Shown here in pieces: positions 6,367 through 13,439 of a DNA stretch of 14,667 bases. The notes below the pieces were generated by a model, which saw only the letters and a list, made by a program, of their open reading frames with translations, had not been told where the DNA came from and ran no database searches. The stretch is taken from NCBI GenBank assembly GCA_023412975.1, contig JAEZRB010000303.1, positions 1-14,667 of the forward strand, written 5' to 3'. The position numbers and the translations under genes are program-made. Position 1 is the first letter of the stretch; the number at the start of each line of letters is the position of its first letter. Origin of the DNA: Bacteroidota bacterium. GTDB lineage: Bacteria; Bacteroidota; Bacteroidia; Chitinophagales; Chitinophagaceae.

Positions 6367-7173
6367 TCAGTTTCGGAATATTAATAAATGTACTTCACCT
6401 TCGCCGACCTCCCTGCTGCGAAATCCAAATCCTCTCTCTTTAAGTTCAGGAAGCAGAAATACCGGTATCCTTTTATGATAAACATATAAGGCGGCATCTT
6501 CAGGCAGGCTTTCAAGAGCTTCCAGGATTGTCATCATGGGTTTGGGCATTGCCAGTTCACGTACATCTATTGTCTGAAGATTATATTCATAGCGCTGCAA
6601 AATATCCTTCCAGTCACCGGGTACTTCCTCCACTTTTTGTGCTATTGGCACTGACTTCACATCCCTGAGATAGAAATAAGTCTCTACCAGGTTATCATCA
6701 ACAATGTCTACAAACGACTCGAATCCCCGCTTTTCAAGTAGCAGAATCAAAGGTTCGGGATAGAAGCTGTTGATGATCTTTAATACCTGGCCGGGTTTCA
6801 ACCAATTCACCTTCTGCATGATCAAACCCAGTGGATCTTTGCCCGCAACTATCACAGGCCGTACATCCAACTCGGTCAACTGGTTTTTCTCAAGGTTCAG
6901 TAAAAATGCTGGCAAATCTTTTTTTACATGCAAACCGGCTTTTACGCGTTCATCAATTTCAAACCCCAGCGGACGGAGCTTGTTAAAAAAATCAGACACC
7001 TCGCAATTCCCGATCCTGGAAGCTGCGGCTATGCTTGTGCGTGCCGCAATAAGTTTACGCAGGAGCGGGTTACGCAGTTTCTCAAACTTTGGACTGATGC
7101 TGATGATCGCTTCCAGGGCATCAGCTTTTTCCCTGATGATACTGCCAATTTTTGTATTTGCATTAATAACCAT
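6367..7173 (-). CDS. DUF1858 - DUF2249 - DUF2249 protein
   Basis: A soluble 268-residue protein with three apparent domains. Residues about 3-75 resemble the helical DUF1858 domain, though the usual Cys pair is not seen (a lone Cys57). Two TusA-like DUF2249 domains follow: one from LDVRPVIVAGKDPLGLI (about 102-118) to 165, and one from IDVRELAMPKPMMTILEAL (about 202-220) to the end. Each begins with the family's xLDVR strand and then a helix before the sheet. DUF2249 is common beside hemerythrin, Ric and NO-respiration genes, and its fold is shared with sulfur carriers, but neither copy has the TusA catalytic Cys, so a carrier role is doubtful. The gene lies two bases after the lipoprotein gene and one base before the membrane-protein gene. 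Biochemical function is unknown. Confidence 0.8.
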   Translation of the reverse strand: MVINANTKIGSIIREKADALEAIISISPKFEKLRNPLLRKLIAARTSIAAASRIGNCEVSDFFNKLRPLGFEIDERVKAGLHVKKDLPAFLLNLEKNQLTELDVRPVIVAGKDPLGLIMQKVNWLKPGQVLKIINSFYPEPLILLLEKRGFESFVDIVDDNLVETYFYLRDVKSVPIAQKVEEVPGDWKDILQRYEYNLQTIDVRELAMPKPMMTILEALESLPEDAALYVYHKRIPVFLLPELKERGFGFRSREVGEGEVHLLIFRN

Positions 7174-7175
7174 GA

Positions 7176-7637
7176 TTACTCAAAATAATCCCGATACATT
7201 TCCAGGCTTCGGTGAATCTCACCAAAAACCTTTCTTGCCTGGTCAACCTCCGTTGCGTTTTTTAGTTCGGCCACCGATTTCGCAAAAGGGTCCAGCCATT
7301 GATGCAGGGCATCATGATCTTTTCCTTTCATCCTGCATTCCCGGATCATTTTGTCGAGTCCTTCCTGCAGGGAAACACCCATAGCTTTGTATTCGGCCAG
7401 CTCATGGTCGGCAAACCGCGTGGACATATCATACAGCAATTTAACATTCTGTTGAGTCGAAGAGTCTGACTTCCATTTCTTTCCGTCGTTAAGCTCAATG
7501 GATAAAGCAGCGGCTGAATGACCATGACCTTGGGCCAGATCAGTTTTTCCCTTTTCACCACTCTGTTTGCATCCAGTCATAACGGCTATTGCAAGTCCTA
7601 TCGTTATTAGCGTTCGCATCGTAGAGGTCTTTAACAT
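7176..7637 (-). CDS. Small predicted lipoprotein of unknown function
   Basis: A 153-residue protein starting at the ATG at 7637, which overlaps the hemerythrin stop (ATGTTAA). An in-frame ATG at 7619 would give a shorter signal and is also possible; the longer frame to 7658 is unlikely. The hydrophobic leader ends in VMTGCKQSG, a lipobox-like site with Cys23, suggesting lipid anchoring facing the periplasm. A His-rich GHGHS patch follows (about 38-42), then Asp/Glu/His-rich helices (FADHELAEY, KGKDHDALHQWLDPF, EIHRSLEMYRDYF) that could fold as a helical bundle and bind a metal. I do not recognise the family. Its place between hemerythrin and DUF2249 genes ties it to the stress operon as the only clear periplasmic member. 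Confidence 0.7.
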   Translation of the reverse strand: MLKTSTMRTLITIGLAIAVMTGCKQSGEKGKTDLAQGHGHSAAALSIELNDGKKWKSDSSTQQNVKLLYDMSTRFADHELAEYKAMGVSLQEGLDKMIRECRMKGKDHDALHQWLDPFAKSVAELKNATEVDQARKVFGEIHRSLEMYRDYFE

Positions 7638-8128
7638 TTTGATTTTTCGTTCAGCCAAAATATGTCATGCCAGCGGGCGTCGATTTCTTCACCTCTGGGA
7701 TCGCCATGATCGGCTATTTGCTCCAGTTCGGTGGCTGATAAAGTCTGTTGCATAAATGGAAATAGCTCGCGTTCTTCGAAACGAATATGATCCTTCAACG
7801 CATCCGAAAACTGCAACAACAGATCAACATTTTCTTTATTTGTTCGCAGGCGGCCGATCAGCTCATAAATTGCTTTATGCTCTGCTTCCGCCTGTTGACG
7901 CAGGGTGCTGGATGACGGAAGCATTGGGAAAAGTTGTTCTTCCTCCTCCCTGAAGTGCCCGTCTAAATCTTCATCAAAAAAATAGAGCACATAATCGCTG
8001 ATCCGCTCCGGCGAAATTTTCTTGTTAAGTCCCTGCCTGATCTTCCACACCAGTAACAAACCGAAATGATGATCTTTCGAAAATCCAACAAGGGATTCAT
8101 GACGTTTCAGGGGTACGTGCTTATTCAT
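7631..8128 (-). CDS. Hemerythrin-domain (HHE) protein
   Basis: A 165-residue cytoplasmic four-helix bundle. Candidate di-iron ligands are His20 or His21 in SKDHHFGL, His58 and Glu62 in GHFREEEEQLFP, His84 in EAEHKAI, and His114 and Glu118 in DHIRFEERELFP, the standard HHE repeat pattern. The ATG at 8128 overlaps the Ric stop by four bases (ATGA), so the two are translationally coupled. Stand-alone hemerythrin proteins beside ric are thought to bind oxygen or NO, or to store iron for cluster repair; which applies here is not visible. A Trp/Cys tail (HDIFWLNEKSKC) follows the bundle. The family call is firm, the function less so. Confidence 0.92.
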   Translation of the reverse strand: MNKHVPLKRHESLVGFSKDHHFGLLLVWKIRQGLNKKISPERISDYVLYFFDEDLDGHFREEEEQLFPMLPSSSTLRQQAEAEHKAIYELIGRLRTNKENVDLLLQFSDALKDHIRFEERELFPFMQQTLSATELEQIADHGDPRGEEIDARWHDIFWLNEKSKC

Positions 8129-9096
8129 GATTGATAATTTTTTTCAAGCTTCAGGGCTTTGGGGAATAGAATGTTGTTTTCCAGGTGAACATGGATATGC
8201 AGGTCGTCTTCAAACTCCTCAAGCATGCGATATAGGAGACTGTAGCTTGCGCAGGCATCATCGGGTATGCTGAAATTATCTGAGAGTTTTCTAATCTGCT
8301 CAAGATCTCTTCCTGCAGTTTCATGCTCTGACTTCATCATGGAGATGGGATTTTCTATGCTGCCGAAATGTGAGGGAGGCTTATTCTCGCCTTTATTAGC
8401 GGCCGCAACCAATTGTTTGATAAACGGAAATAAAACCTGCTCTTCTTTAACCAGGTGTTCCGATAGTTCAGCATTTACATTTTCCACCAGCTGGTGAATT
8501 GCCAATAACTCAGGATGCCTGGCACCATGTACACGGGCTACTTTGGCGGCATAGCCTCTTAACTCGGGCAATGTCTTTTTTACATAGCTGTGGTGTGTGT
8601 TGACGATATAATCTGATAGAAAATCAAGGCTCCATTCATCATACGGAACAGGCCGAGTTGCGGGCAGTTTATCAGCCTGTTGCAGTTCCTGTTCAATCTT
8701 TGTGACGTCCAATCCTTTTTCCGCGCAGGCCTGTTTCACTGTTTTCTTCCCACCACAACAAAAATCAAGTCCATATTTTTTAAATATTTGTGCTTTACGC
8801 AGATCTTTCGCCGCGATCTCGCCAAGTGACTCCTCTCCTTCACCACTAGCATGTTTACGAATGGCGACCTTCCACCAAACGGGTCCCTGCTCGAGGTATT
8901 CCCAGGTAAATACATTACCACGCTCCCCCAACAGCTGGTAATAGAGCGGTTTCGGATCGTGATCATTATGAATCGTCAGGCTTTCACCAGCCGCCAGTTC
9001 ATCAAATCGTGTAAATATCGTGGGGTGCTTTTGTCTCGGTTCCAGGACAGTCACATCCAGAATGTTTTCTTCAGTTACAGTGTGCATGTTCAACAT
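8125..9096 (-). CDS. ric: Iron-sulfur cluster repair di-iron protein (Ric/ScdA/YtfE) with N-terminal DUF2249 domain
   Basis: A 323-residue cytoplasmic protein, longer than E. coli YtfE (220) because it has an extra N-terminal domain. Residues 10-82 are a DUF2249 unit (ILDVTVLEPRQKHPTIFTRF onward). Residues about 92-140 are the ScdA_N/DUF542 domain, with the CCGG motif at 113-116. The rest is a hemerythrin-like bundle with His168/169, His194, His214 and Glu218 (HLVKEEQVLFP), His258, His302 and Glu306 (HVHLENNILFP). Ric proteins repair Fe-S clusters damaged by NO or peroxide. It is the first gene of the seven-gene operon, directly after a predicted promoter with an operator-like dyad. The ATG at 9096 is used; ATG 9087 is an alternative. 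The DUF2249-Ric fusion links it to the two further DUF2249 domains encoded three genes on. Confidence 0.95.
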   Translation of the reverse strand: MLNMHTVTEENILDVTVLEPRQKHPTIFTRFDELAAGESLTIHNDHDPKPLYYQLLGERGNVFTWEYLEQGPVWWKVAIRKHASGEGEESLGEIAAKDLRKAQIFKKYGLDFCCGGKKTVKQACAEKGLDVTKIEQELQQADKLPATRPVPYDEWSLDFLSDYIVNTHHSYVKKTLPELRGYAAKVARVHGARHPELLAIHQLVENVNAELSEHLVKEEQVLFPFIKQLVAAANKGENKPPSHFGSIENPISMMKSEHETAGRDLEQIRKLSDNFSIPDDACASYSLLYRMLEEFEDDLHIHVHLENNILFPKALKLEKNYQS

Positions 9097-9120
9097 ATTT
9101 TAAGATGATAAATTCAAAAA

Positions 9121-9128
9121 CAAATTTA
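9121..9128 (-). promoter_or_regulatory. Candidate -7 promoter box of the ric operon
   Basis: Minus-strand TAAATTTG is an exact TAnnTTTG match and lies 24 bases before the ric ATG. No TTG occurs 19-21 bases upstream; that position is covered by an inverted repeat. A missing -33 box plus a dyad suggests a regulated promoter. Confidence 0.6.
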
Positions 9129-9129
9129 C

Positions 9130-9157
9130 TAATAAAAGCATTGAAATACTTTTATTA
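9130..9157. promoter_or_regulatory. Candidate operator: TAATAAAAG-N10-CTTTTATTA
   Basis: A perfect 9-bp inverted repeat with a 10-bp spacer, 28 bp overall, starting one base upstream of the ric -7 box and covering the -33 region. Rrf2 dimers bind dyads of similar overall length, and the operon ends with an Rrf2 gene, so autoregulation is the simplest reading. The half-site does not obviously match E. coli NsrR or IscR sites. Binding by this Rrf2 protein is inference. Confidence 0.55.
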
Positions 9158-9183
9158 TGGATGAATTTTACACCAACTGACGA

Positions 9184-9197
9184 AAATCATATGATTT
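9184..9197. promoter_or_regulatory. Perfect 14-bp palindrome AAATCATATGATTT between ric and OsmC genes
   Basis: Self-complementary site lying 75 bases before the OsmC-family ATG and about 90 before the ric ATG, in a divergent promoter region. Its size suits a dimeric helix-turn-helix regulator. It differs from the 9130-9157 dyad, so a second regulator would be needed. No match to a known consensus is claimed. Confidence 0.4.
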
Positions 9198-9272
9198 CAA
9201 ACCAGTAGTTGATTCCGGTTATAAGGCACGTCAGTTTTCTTTTAGATTTTTGATCTTACAAAAACTCCGGTC

Positions 9273-9755
9273 ATGGCAAAACACGAGATTGAAACACAAT
9301 GGATGGGCAAAATGCAATTCAATGCCCTGGTGAATGGTCACACAATTGTCATGGATGCGCCACCCCGGGTAGGTGGTGAGGATAATGGACCCATTCCTAA
9401 ACCATTTGTCCTAACGGCATTATCGGGCTGTACCGGTATGGATGTTGTTGCATTGCTACGTAAAGCGGGCCTGGCGCCTTTTGATTTTAGTTTAAAAGTA
9501 ACTGGGGAATTAAGCAAACAGCAACCCCTGGAATATATAGCTATTCATATTGTTTATGATATAAAAGGCCGTCCTGAAGACCAGCAGGCAACACTACAGG
9601 CCATCACCGATTCGCAGGAAAAAATATGTGGTGTCAGCCACATGCTGAAGAAAGCGCTGCCGGTGACATGGGAGATCATCTATAACCAGCAGCGCATTTT
9701 CTCCAACCTGCCTGTGGAACCAACGGATAGCCTGGCCATCATTTCACAGCTTTAA
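9273..9755 (+). CDS. OsmC-family protein (YhfA-like thiol peroxidase/redox protein)
   Basis: A 160-residue cytoplasmic protein of the OsmC/Ohr fold. The two conserved cysteines are Cys53 in ALSGCTGMDV and Cys119 in EKICGVSHML, spaced as in the family, where they form the peroxide-reactive pair. The N-terminal GGEDNGPIPKPFVLTAL segment is typical of the YhfA/OsmC-like branch rather than Ohr. It would reduce organic peroxides or reactive sulfur; the substrate is not defined. The gene diverges from the ric operon and shares its 176-bp regulatory region, which suggests joint control under oxidative or nitrosative stress. It ends 26 bp from the stop of the convergent sialidase-like gene. The ATG at 9273 (GGTCATGGC) is the only good start. 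Confidence 0.92.
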   Translation: MAKHEIETQWMGKMQFNALVNGHTIVMDAPPRVGGEDNGPIPKPFVLTALSGCTGMDVVALLRKAGLAPFDFSLKVTGELSKQQPLEYIAIHIVYDIKGRPEDQQATLQAITDSQEKICGVSHMLKKALPVTWEIIYNQQRIFSNLPVEPTDSLAIISQL

Positions 9756-9781
9756 ATATTTGCTTAATTAATAACCCGAAT

Positions 9782-10999
9782 TCACTGTATCAACTGGTAC
9801 ATGATATAGGTTCGATTCTTTTCCTTTACAGTATAAGCTACAATCGCAGTCTCATCGTCCAGGTTTCCAATAACGGGATATGAAGCTTCAAGGCTATCAG
9901 GTGTAATAATATGCTTCGCAATACTCATACCTTCCGCTGATCTTCTTTCAATGGCAATACCACGTGTAAATTTTCCCAGCATCTGCACAGGCTCATCCCA
10001 GGCCAGGAGCAATTCACCCGAAGCAAGTGCTGCCAGTTGTGGATGAGATCCCCTGTCGCTGACATGATCGTTCTGAAAAAAACTTTGACCATTGTCAACC
10101 GACCGTGTGTAGAAACAACCTTTTGGTCCCGCTCCTGTGTACCAGGCAAAATGAAGGCCGTACTGGTTCTCTGTCATAGCGGGACCGGTATGCGGACAAC
10201 CATGAATCACCCAGTTATCGGCACTGATCAGCCGGGGCTCCGAGAAACTCTCGCCTTCATCCATCGACACACTATGCAGCATATCCCTGATACTATCTTT
10301 GATGATACCACGATACAATACATGCACACCTGCTTTGCTATCAACATACAGATCGGTACGACAGCAGGGACAGCAGGCTTCACTAATTTTTTTCTCCTTT
10401 TGAAACCCGCCTCTACCATCGGTACGTGCATAATAAATAGCTGAGCCCTCCAGCCGTGAGGATTTACGATTATCCAGCCAGATAATAGCGGCTTCGCCGG
10501 AAGGCAGTAATGCCACGTCATAATATCGCTGATCGAATCCATTCGAATCAGTAACTAATGGTTTAGCATCCGTCCAATTCAAACCACTGTCGAAAGACTG
10601 GCTGTAGTAAACCAAACCGGCATATTTGTTTGCAGCAGCAGGATTATGTACACCCCACAAAGCAATGATCTCACCTGATGGTTTGAATACGATCTTTGGC
10701 AGGTTCTCCGAATGAGGCTGCATATTCACACTTGCCGGAATAGTAAACGTCTCACCCTGATGCCCGGTATTTTTATCAATAATGGTATAACAAAATACCG
10801 CACTCGTATCGCTGGTGCCACGTGCCCAGCTTAAAACGATATTTCCGTCATTATCTTTTGTGAGATATGGACAGCTACCGTTCGTGGAGTCCACTCGTAT
10901 GCCTGTTCCAGGCTTCGCGGGAATTGAGTTCTCTTTCCTAACACAGGAATAAAGAAGCACTGCGTTTGTTATTATTAATAATATGATCCTGATGTTCAT
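9782..10999 (-). CDS. Sialidase-like beta-propeller lipoprotein with CCPCC motif
   Basis: A 405-residue secreted protein. The leader ends in LLYSC, so Cys19 is the likely lipidation site. The body contains Asp-box turns of sialidase-type propellers: SFDSGLNW (135-142), SMDEGESF (245-252) and SVDNGQSF (300-307), spread at blade-like intervals. The N-terminal RIP arginine motif of active sialidases is not seen, so hydrolase activity is doubtful. Unusual marks are CCPCCR (209-214), HGCPHTGP (266-273), Cys43 (GSCPY), Cys70 and Cys295, which could form one metal site or disulfides. The ATG overlaps the TonB receptor stop by four bases, so the two are translationally coupled; I infer a shared job at the cell surface, perhaps metal capture. 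Fold call good, function uncertain. Confidence 0.75.
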   Translation of the reverse strand: MNIRIILLIITNAVLLYSCVRKENSIPAKPGTGIRVDSTNGSCPYLTKDNDGNIVLSWARGTSDTSAVFCYTIIDKNTGHQGETFTIPASVNMQPHSENLPKIVFKPSGEIIALWGVHNPAAANKYAGLVYYSQSFDSGLNWTDAKPLVTDSNGFDQRYYDVALLPSGEAAIIWLDNRKSSRLEGSAIYYARTDGRGGFQKEKKISEACCPCCRTDLYVDSKAGVHVLYRGIIKDSIRDMLHSVSMDEGESFSEPRLISADNWVIHGCPHTGPAMTENQYGLHFAWYTGAGPKGCFYTRSVDNGQSFFQNDHVSDRGSHPQLAALASGELLLAWDEPVQMLGKFTRGIAIERRSAEGMSIAKHIITPDSLEASYPVIGNLDDETAIVAYTVKEKNRTYIMYQLIQ

Positions 11000-13338
11000 T
11001 TTTGTTTCTTTAATAGATGACCAAAATCATAAGCAATACCCATATTGAAATGCCGGGGCTCTGCCGGTGTGTAACTATAGCCGAAATTGCTTTTCGAACT
11101 TGTGTAAGCATAGTATCGATCGGTCGCGTTCATCATATTTACCCATAACTCCAGGCTTTTGTACTTATAGGCTACGCGCAGGTTGAAAGCATCAAAACCC
11201 TCGTATTTCACCGTATTCAGTGGATCCATATAATAACTACCCAGCTTTTGCCATTCCAAACCAAGCCTGATCCCCCTGATAAATGCAGGCGTGTACCAGA
11301 TCTCTGCATTGTGCATCCAATGTGGTGCGTTGTTCATCTCATTCTGATTGTAGGATACTCCTTTTTCGACAAATTCAATAAAACGGTGTTTGCTGAGGGC
11401 GCTGCTAAACCTGATGCTTACATCTTTTACCGGGCTGGCCTTCATACCCAGCTCGATGCCCATGTGTCTTGTCCTGCCCGTATTCATGTTGCGAGAGCTG
11501 CCATCATCCATTCGGACCGATATGATTTCATTGGTACCATCAAGCCGGTAAAGACTGATATCCGCACTCAATTTTCCTTTCACAATCTCTGCCCAACCGC
11601 CGGCTTCGTAATTATAAAATACAGACGGGGTCAGTTCGGGTACTTTTATACCCTTGTACATTTCTGTGATCTGTGGTGGCACAAATCCTTCACTATAGTT
11701 CGCGTACAGTCCCACACGGTTTGAAAAATTATAAGTGAAGCCTATCTTCGGGCTTAGTCTCTGAAAGACGTTGATGGTATCGGGCGAACCACTATAGGCG
11801 GACGGGGTAAGATAGTTGTCAAAGTCATAGCGAAACACATCATACCGAACAGAAGCAACCACTCTAAGTTTCTCAATAGGACTCGCTTCAAAATTCAGAA
11901 ATCCCGCATAGTTGTTGATCCCGCTCTTATACTGCGTCAGTATGCTATCGGGCTCATGGTAACCGGTATACTTTCCTGACACAGTATCTTTCACAATACT
12001 GATATAACGCGCGGAATAGGTTGACGGGCTAATGTCAATGCTGGCGCCTCCGATAAGTGTTGCGTTTTTCCATTTAAGATTTTGTCTTTGCTGAAAGATC
12101 AGCGCATAGCTTTTAAAGCCTGCCTCATTGATCTCCCCATGAGCCAGCGCTTTATTACCGGTCCAGTTACCATTTTGCATTCGGCGATAATCGTCCTTTA
12201 TCGCATAGGCCGGATTTTGTCCAATGGTATTGTCGCGGTAGATAAGTGTGACAGTCGACTTACTATGCTCATGCCAGCTGTGATTGAATACTGTTTTGGC
12301 ACGAAGCGATTGTACATTTCGATACGTAAACGTCTGCCGGCTTGAAAAAGACTTGTTCGCAAATCCGCTGCTGTCAATACTTCCCCACATGTCGCTATCG
12401 TAATCCAGGTAACTAAAACTACCCGTAAGAGACGTTTTCTTGTTTATTTCGTAGTCAATTCTCCCGGTAAGAGTCGCTTTTTTGAAATCAGTATAGTCAA
12501 TGAAGCCGTTATTTTTGCTGGCATAGTAACCGTTCAGTCCAAAACCCCATTTTCCTTTTTTGAATCCGGTCTGCAGATCGGCTCTTTTGTAGCCGATATT
12601 ATTACCCTGCAGCGAAAGTTTGGCTACCGGGATGTCTGAAGGTGCAAAGGTGATAAAATTGACAACACCCCCAATTGCTTCGCTACCGAACAGCGCTGAG
12701 GAAGGCCCTTTGATCACCTCTATATTTTTAACCGCCGCCATATTCAGTTCGAGCAAAGCATTGTGATTGAACAGGCCGGTTGTACGGATCGGCACCCCAT
12801 CTTCGAGGTATAGAAAAAGGCTTTTGGTAGTCATGGGCTGCCGGATGCTCATGCTATGTTGCTCGTTGCCGAGATTGACCATATAAACACCGCTCACCTT
12901 ATTGAGTACCTGGTCAATACTGACGGGCCTGGCATCCTGTATCATTTTTGAAGAAATCGAACTGATAGCAACTGGTGCTAATGACCGCCTTACTCCTTCG
13001 CGGTTTGCTGTGACCACAACCTCCTGCAGCGAATAGCCCTCCTGCTGAAGGCTGATCACTGTCATGGGCTGCGACCACTGTATAGTAGTTGGCTGGTAAC
13101 CTACTGAGGTAACATTAAACCGGTTGCAGCAATTCTCTTTTGGCCTTAGTTCAAACTCACCCGCTGCATCGGTGGCACAACCGCAATCGCAGCCAGTGGA
13201 ACAATGAATGGAAGCTCCGGCAATAGGCTGCTTTGTTGTGGCATCAATAATCTTTCCTTTAAATATTTGCTGACCTAATGCAGCGATGGGAGCAAGGATC
13301 ATAAAGATCATTGCAGATATTATATATATACGAGACAT
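10996..13338 (-). CDS. TonB-dependent outer-membrane receptor with Cys-rich N-terminal domain
   Basis: A 780-residue receptor with a signal peptide (1-22, cut near ALG-QQ). Residues 24-98 form a CarboxypepD_reg-like beta domain (FKGKIIDATTKQPIAGASI ... VTSVGYQPTTI). Here the usual loop carries Cys46, Cys50, Cys52, Cys54, Cys70 and Cys71 (HCSTGCDCGCATD; ENCC). The plug follows, with EVVVTANR (106-113), DQVLNKVSGVYMVN, and IEVIKGPSSALFGSEAIGGVVNFIT, then a 22-strand-type barrel ending in aromatic FNMGIAYDFGHLLKKQK. Such receptors import metal chelates, cobalamin or other ligands with TonB energy. It lies 101 bp after a Cys-rich small membrane protein and is coupled to the propeller lipoprotein. 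A copper or other thiophilic-metal ligand is inferred from the cysteines. Start ATG at 13338 is unambiguous. Confidence 0.9.
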   Translation of the reverse strand: MSRIYIISAMIFMILAPIAALGQQIFKGKIIDATTKQPIAGASIHCSTGCDCGCATDAAGEFELRPKENCCNRFNVTSVGYQPTTIQWSQPMTVISLQQEGYSLQEVVVTANREGVRRSLAPVAISSISSKMIQDARPVSIDQVLNKVSGVYMVNLGNEQHSMSIRQPMTTKSLFLYLEDGVPIRTTGLFNHNALLELNMAAVKNIEVIKGPSSALFGSEAIGGVVNFITFAPSDIPVAKLSLQGNNIGYKRADLQTGFKKGKWGFGLNGYYASKNNGFIDYTDFKKATLTGRIDYEINKKTSLTGSFSYLDYDSDMWGSIDSSGFANKSFSSRQTFTYRNVQSLRAKTVFNHSWHEHSKSTVTLIYRDNTIGQNPAYAIKDDYRRMQNGNWTGNKALAHGEINEAGFKSYALIFQQRQNLKWKNATLIGGASIDISPSTYSARYISIVKDTVSGKYTGYHEPDSILTQYKSGINNYAGFLNFEASPIEKLRVVASVRYDVFRYDFDNYLTPSAYSGSPDTINVFQRLSPKIGFTYNFSNRVGLYANYSEGFVPPQITEMYKGIKVPELTPSVFYNYEAGGWAEIVKGKLSADISLYRLDGTNEIISVRMDDGSSRNMNTGRTRHMGIELGMKASPVKDVSIRFSSALSKHRFIEFVEKGVSYNQNEMNNAPHWMHNAEIWYTPAFIRGIRLGLEWQKLGSYYMDPLNTVKYEGFDAFNLRVAYKYKSLELWVNMMNATDRYYAYTSSKSNFGYSYTPAEPRHFNMGIAYDFGHLLKKQK

Positions 13339-13372
13339 AGGGGTAATATTTTACATGGGATGCATACCTGCT

Positions 13373-13387
13373 ACACATTTTATGTGT
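13373..13387. repeat. Small inverted repeat ACACAT-TTT-ATGTGT
   Basis: Six-bp dyad with a 3-base centre in the 101-bp gap between the small Cys protein gene and the TonB receptor gene. It could be a weak hairpin or an operator of the receptor gene. No T-tract follows on the minus strand, so termination is not supported. No TAnnTTTG box was found for the receptor gene, so read-through from 13814 is likely. Confidence 0.35.
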
Positions 13388-13439
13388 GTAACAACAATAT
13401 TTATCCATTAATAGTGAATAAAGTAAAAGTCGTTCTGGC

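Noticed and set aside
13318..13330. TA-rich run at the start of the TonB receptor gene as a phase-variation tract
   Set aside because: The run is short and interrupted (codons for IYII), so slippage switching is not convincingly supported.
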